Translations under genes and position numbers: made by a program
Assembly: GCF_028683135.1 (NCBI RefSeq)
Contig: NZ_JAJUBB010000002.1
Span: forward strand, 310,001-374,000
DNA length: 64,000 nucleotides
Direction of reading: 5' to 3'
Origin: Enterovibrio qingdaonensis
Lineage (GTDB): Bacteria; Pseudomonadota; Gammaproteobacteria; Enterobacterales; Vibrionaceae
The notes under the pieces: generated by a model
The model's input: the letters and a program-made list of their open reading frames with translations, nothing else
Databases searched by the model: none
Told to the model about the DNA's origin: nothing
Shown: positions 37,642 through 46,159 of the stretch, in pieces
Layout of the letters: every line of letters begins with the position of its first letter
Numbering within the stretch: the stretch's first letter is position 1

Positions 37642-38631
37642 GTGTTTGATAAACTGGTCTTAGATAGCTTTGGTGCGTTTCAGTATGCAGAACTTCAATT
37701 TTCTAAAGGTCTAAACGTATTTATTGGTGAAAATGGAACGGGAAAGACTCATTTGATGAAGCTTATGTACTGTATGCAGCAGCAAAGAGAATCCGATGAA
37801 CTTAAGAAAAAGTTAGTAAATGTCTTTCGTCCAAGTCAAGGCCAAGTTTCTCGTTTAGTTTATCGCAAGAAGGGTTCAACTAGTGCAAAAGTGAAACTAG
37901 TTGATGTGGATGGCAACTCTAAGAAACTTGAGTTCAATAATACTAAACACAAGAACTTTGAGCTAAAAGGAAAATTAAATGGCTCTTCAGAGCCTGTGTT
38001 TATTCCAGTGAAAGAAGTACTTTCTTTCGCTCCGGGTTTTATATCGCTGTATGACAAGTATGAGCTTTCTTTTGAAGAAGTGTATTATGACATAATCAAG
38101 CAAGCATACTTGCCAGCTAGAAAAGGAATGCCTCTTCGAGATGAAAAACCAATACTTGAGCTTATCCGAAAGACTGTTGGTGGGAAAGTTAGCATTTCGG
38201 GAGAGGAGTTTCAGTTAACATCAGGGAATTCTAAGCTTGAAATATCGTTAGTTGCAGAGGGGCATAGAAAATTGGCTCTAATATGGCAACTTATACACAA
38301 TGGTGCAATGTTTAGTAATAACACCTTATTCTGGGATGAGCCTGAAGCAAACCTAAACCCATCTTTAATGCAAAATGTGGCGAAAATTTTAGTTATGTTA
38401 GCGGAACGCGGAGTGCAAATATTTATAGCGACTCATAACTATGCATTTTTGAAAGAGCTCGACTTCGCTTCAACCGACGGAGCTCGTTACTTTGCTCTAG
38501 AGAAAACTAAAGATGGTGTTACTCCGCACACTTTCACTAACTATGAGAGTGTCACACCGAATAAAATTGCAGATGAATACCTCAGATTATACGATCTGGA
38601 AATTAGTAACTCATTGGGAGGTGTTAAGTGA
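37642..38631 (+). CDS. AAA/ABC-type ATPase of a putative two-gene defence module
   Basis: SMC/OLD-like ATPase of 329 residues. Walker A is GENGTGKT (29-36), the ABC-signature position reads SLVAEGHRKLALIWQ (around 208), Walker B is LFWDEPEANLNP (around 230) and the switch His is in IATHNYAFLKE (around 264). This is the compact ATP-binding cassette that often partners nucleases in phage defence. The start is GTG at 37642 with GGGAG eight bases upstream. It overlaps the nuclease-like gene by four bases (GTGA). Codon and base use are clearly AT-richer than the paa genes, and decayed IS110 pieces lie on both sides. The fold is certain; the defence role is inference. Confidence 0.85.
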   Translation: MFDKLVLDSFGAFQYAELQFSKGLNVFIGENGTGKTHLMKLMYCMQQQRESDELKKKLVNVFRPSQGQVSRLVYRKKGSTSAKVKLVDVDGNSKKLEFNNTKHKNFELKGKLNGSSEPVFIPVKEVLSFAPGFISLYDKYELSFEEVYYDIIKQAYLPARKGMPLRDEKPILELIRKTVGGKVSISGEEFQLTSGNSKLEISLVAEGHRKLALIWQLIHNGAMFSNNTLFWDEPEANLNPSLMQNVAKILVMLAERGVQIFIATHNYAFLKELDFASTDGARYFALEKTKDGVTPHTFTNYESVTPNKIADEYLRLYDLEISNSLGGVK

Positions 38632-39176
38632 TCCCTTGGGATGAAAACCGTCAGTGGGTTGAGGGAGACTTGTACTTTGACTTTTCAAAAGCACAGTCCG
38701 CGTACAAGCTCGACCAAGATGGTGCTGAGGGACATGGGTTATCTCAATATTTTAAGTCTGTAGATTTCGTTGTTGAATGGACCAATCAATTTTGGCTAGT
38801 AGAAGTCAAAGATCCTGAAAATGGCAAAATTCCGCAACAGCACCGTGCTAAACAGTTAGCCACTTTTGAGAAAAACTTAAAAAGCGGTAATTTGATTGAG
38901 GAGCATCTTTTTCCCAAGCTTAGGGATAGCTTAATTTATCTTGGTTTAGATAAAGGCGTTCCCAAGTTACCTATGAAATATATTAGTTTAATAGGTCTGG
39001 AGTCACTTCAATCAGCAGAACTATCTGGGCTTAAATCTGCCCTTTGGAATAAAGATTGGATTAAGGGGCCTGCTAGGGGGTGGAGTAAAGGTTTTGAAGT
39101 TCATTGTATGAATATCACTCAATGGAATCGGAATCTCAAAATTTGTCCGATAACAAGGATTAGCCAATCAGAGTAA
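38628..39176 (+). CDS. Putative PD-(D/E)XK nuclease partner of the ATPase
   Basis: Protein of 182 residues that I do not recognise as a named family. VDFVVEWTNQFWLVEVKDP matches the PD-(D/E)XK nuclease core: Asp46, then Glu59-Val-Lys61 at the end of the next strand. A basic helical segment follows (HRAKQLATFEKNLKSG). No signal peptide or membrane segment is present. The start is GTG at 38628, overlapping the ATPase stop, with GGGAGGT upstream, so the two proteins are translationally coupled and probably act together. A holding subunit without nuclease activity remains possible. Confidence 0.7.
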   Translation: MIPWDENRQWVEGDLYFDFSKAQSAYKLDQDGAEGHGLSQYFKSVDFVVEWTNQFWLVEVKDPENGKIPQQHRAKQLATFEKNLKSGNLIEEHLFPKLRDSLIYLGLDKGVPKLPMKYISLIGLESLQSAELSGLKSALWNKDWIKGPARGWSKGFEVHCMNITQWNRNLKICPITRISQSE

Positions 39177-39192
39177 CTAGAGGATAGTTTCC

Positions 39193-39370
39193 TAACACAT
39201 CTGAGCCCTTCTCCGGTCAATAGGCAATAGCATTCTTTTGGCTGCGCTAGCAGCCAATGCATTCGAAAAACAATGTCATCTACTTCGTTCTGTCATTTCC
39301 GCCATTAAGTCGTTACTTATGGCAAACACATATAGAAGGTCTTTTACTGCGTGCCGTTGCCTCCCAACCA
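39193..39370 (-). mobile_element. IS110-associated 3' block, second copy
   Basis: This non-coding block aligns with 35448-35623, sharing for example CCTTCTCCGGTCAATAGGCA and the CCATTAAGTCGTT segment. It has no transposase 5' half attached. It marks the right border of the accessory islet and runs into the truncated gene at 39405. Confidence 0.7.
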
Positions 39371-39405
39371 TGAAAGAACTCGGTTGCGTTTTCAAAAGCA
39401 GACAT
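39313..39405 (-). pseudogene. Truncated gene coupled to the aldehyde dehydrogenase
   Basis: A start codon with an excellent site (GAAGGAG, six bases upstream) lies ten bases past the aldehyde dehydrogenase stop on the same strand. It opens MSAFENATEFFHGWEAT, then runs into the IS110-associated block and stops after 30 codons. The opening resembles, from memory, small NTF2/SnoaL-like proteins. The rest was evidently lost to the insertion. Confidence 0.55.
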
Positions 39406-39415
39406 GATTTCTCCT

Positions 39416-40849
39416 TCAGTTAAATACCACCTGAATATCGGTGTATTCCGCTAATCCTTCTTCGCCAAACTCTACACCCAGACCTGAGCTTTTGACCCCG
39501 CCAAACGGCGCATTGGGCTGGATCATGCCGTGTCGGTTGATCCAGACTGAGCCGCATTCAAGGCGTTTCGCGACATCTGCGGCGGCTTGTGTGTCTGACG
39601 ACCAAACAGAACCGCCAAGGCCTGCGCTGCTGTCATTGGCTGCCTGAATGGCGTCATCGAGGTTGGTGTAACGGATAATGGGGAGTGCGGGCCCAAATTG
39701 CTCTTCATCGACCAGTGAATCGCCATTTTTTAACCCAGAGATAATAGTGGGTGGGAAAAACTGACCGTTTGCAGCTTTGCCTCCGAGATGCACTGTCCCT
39801 TTGATTGCCGCTTCCGAGACTAGGCGGCTGACTTTTTCAAACTGAAAAGGGGTGCACAGTGGGCCAAGAATTGAACCTTCATCCATGCCATCGCCATACG
39901 GAATCTGCTTGGCGAATTCCACCAAGGCGTCGCAAACCTCGTCATGGATGCTGTCATGCACGTAAAGGCGCTTAAGCGCGGCGCAGGTTTGCCCGTTGTT
40001 GATAAAGGCTCCCCAGAAAAGCCCTTCAGCGATGGCGTTTGGATCGGCATCAGGCAGGACGATGCCCGCGTCGTTTCCGCCCAGTTCGAGGGTGAGCCTT
40101 TTCATGGAGTCTGCTGCGGTGCGCATGATGGATTTGCCCGTTGCGGTTGAACCGGTAAACACCACCTTACGAACGTCAGGGTGTGATGACAGCATTTGTC
40201 CCACGCTGTTTTCTTGGTTGTCTTCGCCTGCGACGGCATTCACCACGCCAGGTGGCAATACCTGATTCATCAGCTCAACGAGTTTTAAGGTTGAAAGCGG
40301 GGTATAGGGAGAGGGCTTAATGACGACAGTATTGCCAGTAACAAGCGCGGGCATGATGTGCCAAATCGCGATCAGAACCGGGAAATTCCAAGGCGTGATG
40401 GAAGCGACAACCCCCAAAGGCTTACGGTGCAATTCAAGTCGGCCTTCTTCGTTATCTTGTAGCACTTTGACACCGAGATTCAGGCTGGCAGTGTATTCCG
40501 CCCACGCGCAAGCCCCGGCTATTTCCCAGCGAGAGCCTAGGCCATTCAGCGGTTTGCCTTGTTCTTGGGTGATCAGTGTGGCTAACGCTTCACTGTTGTT
40601 TTTCATTAAGGTGACGATTTGTTGGCAAAGCGCGACTCGCTCTTCGTGTGGTGTTGATGACCACGCAGGGAAGGCGGCTTGGGCGGCTGCAACTGCCGCG
40701 TCTACATCGTGTTGGTTTGCTTGTGGAGCCAATCCAACGGTGTCCTGTGAAGAAGGGTTTAGCACCTTAAAGTAAGTGTCTGCACTTCTGCACTGCCCAT
40801 TCACGGTCATTAAATATCGCGTTGCGGTGTCTTGTGTTTCCGTACTCAT
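39416..40849 (-). CDS. Aldehyde dehydrogenase, possibly phenylacetaldehyde-type (FeaB-like role)
   Basis: NAD(P)-dependent oxidation of an aldehyde to an acid. The protein has 477 residues. The active-site set is complete: Asn in TPWNFPVL, Glu in LTLELGGNDAG (near 255) and the nucleophile Cys in NNGQTCAALK (near 289), with FTGSTATGK for the cofactor. I chose the Met at 40849 (MSTETQDT) because GAGG lies upstream; the Met at 40927 adds 26 unlikely residues. It follows a FeaR-like AraC gene on the same strand. With the amine oxidase of this window it could convert amine-derived aldehydes to acids that feed paaK (inference). Substrate not determined. Confidence 0.9.
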   Translation of the reverse strand: MSTETQDTATRYLMTVNGQCRSADTYFKVLNPSSQDTVGLAPQANQHDVDAAVAAAQAAFPAWSSTPHEERVALCQQIVTLMKNNSEALATLITQEQGKPLNGLGSRWEIAGACAWAEYTASLNLGVKVLQDNEEGRLELHRKPLGVVASITPWNFPVLIAIWHIMPALVTGNTVVIKPSPYTPLSTLKLVELMNQVLPPGVVNAVAGEDNQENSVGQMLSSHPDVRKVVFTGSTATGKSIMRTAADSMKRLTLELGGNDAGIVLPDADPNAIAEGLFWGAFINNGQTCAALKRLYVHDSIHDEVCDALVEFAKQIPYGDGMDEGSILGPLCTPFQFEKVSRLVSEAAIKGTVHLGGKAANGQFFPPTIISGLKNGDSLVDEEQFGPALPIIRYTNLDDAIQAANDSSAGLGGSVWSSDTQAAADVAKRLECGSVWINRHGMIQPNAPFGGVKSSGLGVEFGEEGLAEYTDIQVVFN

Positions 40850-40936
40850 ATTTCCAATCCTCGTTGATGCGTATTCTCTCTCCACCATAGGATGAGTAAA
40901 CCTGAGCGACTTGGAACAAACCGCCAAACCCGTTGG

Positions 40937-41890
40937 CTATTGGCGACAGTTCACCATCGCACCCGGTGCCATATCAAAACGCTTATGAAACTCTTTATAG
41001 AAATAGGAGAGGTCGCTGAAGCCACAGTGATAGGCCACCTTGGTCACGGAACGGTGAGCGTCACGTTGGGACATGCCCATCAACAGTGCTTTGGCGTTAT
41101 CGAGTCGGGTATTGATGAGTTTTCGTGTCGGCGATTCCCCAAGAGATTGAAACTGACGTTGGAGCGTGCGACTGGATACACCCAGTTTGACGGCAAGTTG
41201 CCCAGCATCGAAGGTTGGGTCGTTAAAGTTCCGGTCGATCAGAGAAAGTGCTCGCCCAAGTACGCCTTGTTTCTCGCGCTCGCTTTGGCTTTTCTGTTTT
41301 TCTCGGCCATCGATGTAAATCCCTAAAAGGTCAAACGTCGAATCCATTAAGCGGGCACAGGAGTCCGGCATGCCTTCCTCCATTGATTTTGCTACCACGG
41401 CTATCAGTGCGGTGCGCAGTGGATCATCATGCTCCACCATGACACCTCCGGTAATGGCTTTTCCATACCGGTGGAGCATCTCTTCTCGCGGGAGGTGAAT
41501 GGAAACTTGCCTTGATGCATTGCCATTAAGGATAAAGCGACTCGGCTGTGTTGAGTCGACGACAAAAATATCGCCGGGAAACAAGGTGTGTTGCTTGTCA
41601 TTTTGCTCAATGACACAGCGGCCTTCATCTTGAACCAGCATATACAGATGATCACCGGGGTCTTGTCTGATCATGCGCTCTGACCGTGTCACCTGACCCA
41701 CATTCATGCACACACTGATGGCCTCATAGCGAGATAGCATAAAAGGCTCAATGGCACCTTGAAGTGATGGGTTGTCGGTGTGTTTGGGTTCAAGTGAATA
41801 CTGGCCACATGACGCGGTTATCTGGGTCTGCAACTCGTCGAGATGCACGAGGCTTGGCTCAGTTTGGCTCAATCTAAGATGGGATAACAC
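40937..41890 (-). CDS. AraC-family regulator, FeaR-like
   Basis: Transcription factor of 317 residues. The N-terminal 190 residues form a cupin-like sensing domain (GDHLYMLVQDEGRCVIEQ, then LFPGDIFVVDSTQPSRF), the AraC-binding-like type found in FeaR. The C-terminal 100 residues hold two helix-turn-helix units (FDAGQLAVKLGVSSRTLQRQ and VTKVAYHCGFSDLSYFYKEF). It lies 87 bases upstream of the aldehyde dehydrogenase on the same strand. FeaR in E. coli controls an amine oxidase and phenylacetaldehyde dehydrogenase, so control of the neighbouring dehydrogenase, and perhaps the amine oxidase at 52 kb, is plausible. Confidence 0.88.
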   Translation of the reverse strand: MLSHLRLSQTEPSLVHLDELQTQITASCGQYSLEPKHTDNPSLQGAIEPFMLSRYEAISVCMNVGQVTRSERMIRQDPGDHLYMLVQDEGRCVIEQNDKQHTLFPGDIFVVDSTQPSRFILNGNASRQVSIHLPREEMLHRYGKAITGGVMVEHDDPLRTALIAVVAKSMEEGMPDSCARLMDSTFDLLGIYIDGREKQKSQSEREKQGVLGRALSLIDRNFNDPTFDAGQLAVKLGVSSRTLQRQFQSLGESPTRKLINTRLDNAKALLMGMSQRDAHRSVTKVAYHCGFSDLSYFYKEFHKRFDMAPGAMVNCRQ

Positions 41891-41942
41891 GACAGCCCTC
41901 CTTGTTAACGCGCTTGCTCAGATTTTCCTGATTTGAACTGGT

Positions 41943-41972
41943 TCGAAATTTCCGCTTCGCGAAAAATTTCGA
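41943..41972. repeat. Inverted repeat upstream of the AraC gene
   Basis: TCGAAATTT and AAATTTCGA form perfect nine-base arms around 12 bases. It lies about 50 bases upstream of the AraC start, within the roughly 390-base gap before the TRAP genes. It could be an operator or an RNA hairpin; no T tract. I see no gene in the rest of the gap. Confidence 0.5.
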
Positions 41973-42278
41973 GTCATAAAAGCTTGATCAAAGAAAGAGG
42001 CAACTTCGCTCTCTCTTACCGATGATGACAAAAAGTTTACCTCTTATCGCCAATCTGGCTGTTTCAGAGCTGTGCTTATCTATACCTATTCAGCCACATA
42101 CGCACCTTGCGCCGATGCATTTTATTTCTAACCTTCTGTTTTTATGAGCCTTGAGTACAGGCTTGTTTCAAGAAAGAGAATCAACACATTTATCTGAATG
42201 TTAGTTTGTTGTTATTACATGTTACGTTATATGTTAAATATTGTCATTATGTGTATCGTAACGGATTGTGAGGTTGTA

Positions 42279-43301
42279 ATGAAACGAGTGTTCTGGCGAG
42301 TTGCATTGGGTTTGCTTGTCCTGCCAACAAGTGTGATGGCAGAGGTTGAACTTAAAATTGCCACATGGCTGTCCCCTGCGGCAGCGATGAATAAGACGGT
42401 GTTGCCAACATGGGGACAATGGATTGAAGAAGCAACAGACGGACGGGTAAAGATCGCTTTAGTGTATGACCTTGGGAGTCCAAACAGCCTGATTGATTTG
42501 GTAGAAGACGGCGCGGTTGATGGTGCTTGGACCTACCACGGTTATTTCCCGGGTCAATTCAAGCTCACGAGTCTCGCGGAATTGCCTAACCACAACGCCG
42601 GTTCAGAAGCGGTATCGGTGGCGCATTGGCAGATTCATGAGGAGTATCTTGCTAAAGCGGGAGAGCATGACGGCGTTGAACTTGTCGGTGTATTTACCCA
42701 TGGCCCCGGCCAGATTCACATGCGTGAACCCTTGGATAGCCTTGAAGATATCAAAGGCAAAAAAATCCGTGTTGGCGGCGGTATTCAGTCTGCGATTGGT
42801 GAGCGCCTTGGTGTCACCGGCGTGGCAGCTCCGGCGAATAAAATCTATGAAATGCTGACGCAAGGCGTCGTAGACGGTGTGTTTAACCCCATGTCGACCA
42901 AAACGACGCTGAAACTCCATGAAGTTGCACCCTATACCCTGAAATTGCCGCACGGCATGTACTTGGGCAGTTTTGGTATTTTCCTCAGCGAAGATGCGTT
43001 GGACGAACTGTCTGATAAAGACCGAGACGCCATTATGGCGGTGTCCGGTGAGAGGCTGTCTGCAATGGCGGCAAAAGCGTGGGCAGATGCGGATGACTAT
43101 GCGGAAGGTATTGCACGAGAAAAAGGAAACCAAATCGTTGATGCATCGAGTCAGGATTTGGCGTATTTCGCTGCGGTAACGGGTGACTTGGATCAGGCGT
43201 GGGTTGAGTCAGTGAACGATCGCGATGTAGATGCCAATGCGGCGTTAAACGCTTTTCGTGATGCGGCTCAGGCCTATGAGGTGAGCAATGGTCAACAATA
43301 A
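42279..43301 (+). CDS. TRAP transporter substrate-binding protein, DctP family
   Basis: Periplasmic binding protein that captures a carboxylate and passes it to the DctQ/DctM membrane pair. It has 340 residues with a signal peptide (MKRVFWRVALGLLVLPTSVMA) and mature start EVELKIATWLSP. Family segments include GAVDGAWTYHGYFPGQF, the basic pocket region KIRVGGGIQSAIGERLG, and PLDSLEDIKGKKIR before it. The ATG at 42279 has GTGAGG upstream; an earlier Met would bury the signal. It overlaps the next gene by 14 bases. The ligand is unknown; neighbourhood hints at an aromatic or small organic acid. Confidence 0.93.
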   Translation: MKRVFWRVALGLLVLPTSVMAEVELKIATWLSPAAAMNKTVLPTWGQWIEEATDGRVKIALVYDLGSPNSLIDLVEDGAVDGAWTYHGYFPGQFKLTSLAELPNHNAGSEAVSVAHWQIHEEYLAKAGEHDGVELVGVFTHGPGQIHMREPLDSLEDIKGKKIRVGGGIQSAIGERLGVTGVAAPANKIYEMLTQGVVDGVFNPMSTKTTLKLHEVAPYTLKLPHGMYLGSFGIFLSEDALDELSDKDRDAIMAVSGERLSAMAAKAWADADDYAEGIAREKGNQIVDASSQDLAYFAAVTGDLDQAWVESVNDRDVDANAALNAFRDAAQAYEVSNGQQ

Positions 43302-43842
43302 AACAGGCATTGGCCAGCATTATTGGTCATTGTTCCAACACGGATGTTGCTACCTGTTTCCCTTGATGAAGTGGACAAGTGCTGTCGCACTGATTGGCAT
43401 GATGGTTTTAACCGTATTGGATGTGTTGGGCAGGTACCTTCTCGGCACGCCCATTTTGGGTGGCAGCGAGTTGACCGGTTTTATGTTGTTAGTCTTGGTC
43501 ATGCTGATGCTACCGCTACTTGTGTTTAAAGATGACCAGATCCGCGTGGATTTATTCACGGATGCCATTCGTCCGGCATTTGCCAAAGGGGTTGAGCGGG
43601 TTTACTCCCTTGCCCTTAGTGCAGGGTGCATTTTTTTGGCGATGAGTGTGTATAAATTGGCAGCGCGCGCTGACAGAAAACGACTGGTGACAGAATACCT
43701 TGAAATTCCTGCGTCCTGGGCAATGTATGCGATTGCGTTTTGTTTGCTGCTCAGTGCCTTTGCGTTTTTGTTCCGAGCAATCTGCTCAACGGCCACGTTA
43801 GAAAACCACGTCGAGTCCATGGAGGGGGAGCGTGATGATTAG
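43288..43842 (+). CDS. TRAP transporter small membrane subunit, DctQ family
   Basis: Four-helix membrane partner of the large TRAP permease. It has 184 residues with hydrophobic segments near residues 28-48, 62-80, 103-122 and 143-163. The typical TVLDVLGRYLLGTPILGGSE and DDQIRVDLF lie between the first two. It overlaps the DctP gene at its start and the DctM gene at its end, so all three are cotranslated. Confidence 0.92.
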   Translation: MVNNKTGIGQHYWSLFQHGCCYLFPLMKWTSAVALIGMMVLTVLDVLGRYLLGTPILGGSELTGFMLLVLVMLMLPLLVFKDDQIRVDLFTDAIRPAFAKGVERVYSLALSAGCIFLAMSVYKLAARADRKRLVTEYLEIPASWAMYAIAFCLLLSAFAFLFRAICSTATLENHVESMEGERDD

Positions 43843-45136
43843 TGCCCTGATCGGACTTACGATTGTCCTGTTGCTGTGTGTCTTGCGCATGCCATTGGCT
43901 TACGCCATGACGCTGGTGGGTGTGGTGGGCTATGCCTCCTTGCTGGATTTCAATTTCACCGCCGCCTTGACTATCAGTGCCCGCCGAATTGTTGATACCT
44001 TGCAAGACCCGGCGTTGAGCGTGATTCCCTTGTTTATTCTGATGGGGAATTTGATCAGTCGCTCGGGAATGTCCGTCGAATTGTTCCGTGCTTCTAATGC
44101 CTTAGTGGGACATCACCGTGGCGGTATGGCGATGGCAACCATCACCGCATGTGGCGGTTTTTCTGCGATTTGTGGCTCCAGTCTGGCAACGGCAGCGACT
44201 ATGGGGCAGGTGGCTATCCCTTCTATGCGTCGGTTTGGTTATGCCGACAGCTTGGCATCAGCCTGTATTGCCGCAGGCGGAACGCTTGGCATTCTGATAC
44301 CACCCAGCGTTGCTTTGATCATTTATGGCATTTTGACCGAACAGAGCATTCGAGAACTGTTTGCTGCGGGCTTTGTGCCGGGTGTATTGGGTATTCTGAT
44401 GTATCTGGCGGCTGTGAAATACGTGGTCTGGCGTTCACCAGAGGCTGGCCCTCGCGGGCATGAAATGACGACACAGCAAAAGTGCGAGGCTTATAAAGGC
44501 ATCGCAGGTATCGCGTCTTTGTTTACCGTGATCATGGGCGGGATTTATCTGGGTGTTTTTACGCCAACAGAAGCAGCAGGTATCGGCAGTTTTGGCGCAT
44601 TGGTGATTGTCTATTTGCGTGATTTGCTCACTAAAAAACTGCTGAAAGAAGTGCTTTTTGAAACGGCGGTGATGAGCGCGAAGATCTTCTTTGTTGTACT
44701 CGGCGCGTTGATTTTTTCCAACTTCATTAACCGTGCAGGGTTACCCGAAGGCTTGGTGCATTTTCTGACCACGCAAGACTTTCAACCCATGCTCGTGTTT
44801 TTGATGATCATCGTGATTTACCTGATGCTCGGCACTGTACTTGAAAGCATGTCGATGATGCTATTAACCGTGCCAGTGTTTTACCCAGTCGTTCAGAGCA
44901 TGGGCTTTGATCTGATTTGGTTTGGCATTGTGGTCGTGGTGGTCACGGAAATCAGCCTAATTACGCCGCCGGTTGGCATGAATGTGTTTGTGCTGAGCGG
45001 TATGTTCAAGGACCTAGATAATCGCACGGTATTTCGCGGTGTGATGCCATTTTGGGTAGCAGATATGGTGCGGCTTTTCGCCATTATCTTTATCCCTGCT
45101 TTGGCACTGGGTTTACCTAACTTTCTCTATGGATAA
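43835..45136 (+). CDS. TRAP transporter large permease, DctM family
   Basis: Sodium-driven transport subunit of the TRAP system. It has 433 residues with about a dozen hydrophobic helices. Family hallmarks: PLFILMGNLISRSGMSVELF, ACGGFSAICGSSLATAATMG and GTLGILIPPSVALIIYGI, then EISLITPPVGMNVFVL near the end. I prefer the ATG at 43835 over the GTG three bases upstream; GGAGGGGGAG precedes both. A LuxR-type gene follows after 22 bases. Confidence 0.94.
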   Translation: MISALIGLTIVLLLCVLRMPLAYAMTLVGVVGYASLLDFNFTAALTISARRIVDTLQDPALSVIPLFILMGNLISRSGMSVELFRASNALVGHHRGGMAMATITACGGFSAICGSSLATAATMGQVAIPSMRRFGYADSLASACIAAGGTLGILIPPSVALIIYGILTEQSIRELFAAGFVPGVLGILMYLAAVKYVVWRSPEAGPRGHEMTTQQKCEAYKGIAGIASLFTVIMGGIYLGVFTPTEAAGIGSFGALVIVYLRDLLTKKLLKEVLFETAVMSAKIFFVVLGALIFSNFINRAGLPEGLVHFLTTQDFQPMLVFLMIIVIYLMLGTVLESMSMMLLTVPVFYPVVQSMGFDLIWFGIVVVVVTEISLITPPVGMNVFVLSGMFKDLDNRTVFRGVMPFWVADMVRLFAIIFIPALALGLPNFLYG

Positions 45137-45158
45137 ATTTGTGTAACAGGGGGACGTT

Positions 45159-45947
45159 GTGAACCTGTCTATGCGAGAAACGCATGCAGTATTCCAAATT
45201 GCAGAGTGTTTGAATGCGGGCATGGAATGCTCGGAAATGCGCCAGCAAGTCGGTAAATGCCTGCTGGATCTCCTTGATGCTGATTACTTTGCTTCCTATG
45301 TATGGGACGGGCCGCGATGCGGCTTCTCCCATCGTGTAGCGATAAATATGTCTGACGACAATCTCACGCACTACGAAAGCTATTTTCAGTATCACGATCC
45401 CATTACGCCTAAGTTGCAGCAACGTAAGCAGGCGACGGCAGTGAGTCAAATCATGCCGCACCATTCGTTGAAGCAGACAGAGTTCTTTAATGATTTTCTG
45501 TCTATCGATGGGCTGACGTATGGATTGAATTTCCATGCTCATGATGGTCGCCAGAATATAGGCGATCTGAGGGTATGGCGAAGTCGCAGACGCAATGATT
45601 TCACCAAAAGAGATGTGGAAATTGTCAATGCGATGGGGACGGCTTTCACTAATGCCATGAAACAGGCTCGGCCCAATACCTTTGTGACAGAAGAAGCCAG
45701 GCCCGAGGTTATCCCGGATATTCATACCCCTTCTGCGATAGATGAAGACTTTCTGGTCGATGAGTATCACCTGACATCAAGGGAGGTGGATGTATGTATG
45801 GCGGTGATACAAGGTCTCTCCGACAAAGAAATTGCCCGACGATACAATGTTTCTTTCACCACGGTTCGCACACACATCAAGCACCTTTTCGAGAAGCTAA
45901 ATGTGAGAGGAAGAACACAGCTGATCCATAAAGTGCTGACCCATTAA
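45159..45947 (+). CDS. LuxR-type regulator following the TRAP genes
   Basis: Transcription factor of 262 residues. The first 170 form a GAF-like or autoinducer-binding-like domain (LLDLLDADYFASYVWDG, then TYGLNFHAHDGRQNIGDLR). The C-terminus is a LuxR helix-turn-helix (LTSREVDVCMAVIQGLSDKE, then VRTHIKHLFEKLNVRGRTQL). The start is GTG at 45159 with AGGGGG upstream. Close spacing suggests it shares the TRAP transcript. I do not see key residues that would prove acyl-homoserine-lactone binding, so the ligand is open. Confidence 0.85.
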   Translation: MNLSMRETHAVFQIAECLNAGMECSEMRQQVGKCLLDLLDADYFASYVWDGPRCGFSHRVAINMSDDNLTHYESYFQYHDPITPKLQQRKQATAVSQIMPHHSLKQTEFFNDFLSIDGLTYGLNFHAHDGRQNIGDLRVWRSRRRNDFTKRDVEIVNAMGTAFTNAMKQARPNTFVTEEARPEVIPDIHTPSAIDEDFLVDEYHLTSREVDVCMAVIQGLSDKEIARRYNVSFTTVRTHIKHLFEKLNVRGRTQLIHKVLTH

Positions 45948-45973
45948 GGTGAGTTCGTGAGATGAGACGGCGG

Positions 45974-46159
45974 CTATTGTGTCGCCGCTGCTATGGCTTC
46001 TTCCAAAATGGCTTGATCGCCAATGTGGTTGGCGAGTAACAACACCAACTTGGCGTTTACGGTCATCACGTCTTCTGGCGGTAAAGCGTTATAGATGTTG
46101 GCGAGTGATGCGTAGAAAGCATCGCCATCGGTAAAGTTGGGCTCAGTATTTAATTTCAT
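45974..46159 (-). CDS. DUF2783 small protein
   Basis: Protein of 61 residues, MKLNTEPNFTDGDAFYASL onward, with VNAKLVLLLANHIGDQ, the recognisable DUF2783 core. Function unknown. Its ATG overlaps the stop of the FAD monooxygenase (ATGA), a pairing I recall from betaproteobacterial clusters that also carry an MBL-fold gene, as here. It may be an accessory subunit of the monooxygenase (inference). Confidence 0.82.
   Translation of the reverse strand: MKLNTEPNFTDGDAFYASLANIYNALPPEDVMTVNAKLVLLLANHIGDQAILEEAIAAATQ

Noticed and set aside
39016-39176. Frameshifted restriction enzyme read from the nuclease-like gene's end
   Set aside because: The frame is open and coupled to the ATPase; no second domain or recognition region is visible.
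34071-39190. Integron cassette array with attC sites
   Set aside because: Small unrelated cargo genes with repeats suggested cassettes, but the repeats encode an IS110 transposase N-terminus, and I found no paired attC core sequences or integrase.
45138-45147. TTGTGTAACA before the LuxR gene as a third PaaX operator
   Set aside because: A single isolated match at the end of dctM with no inverted partner; most likely chance.
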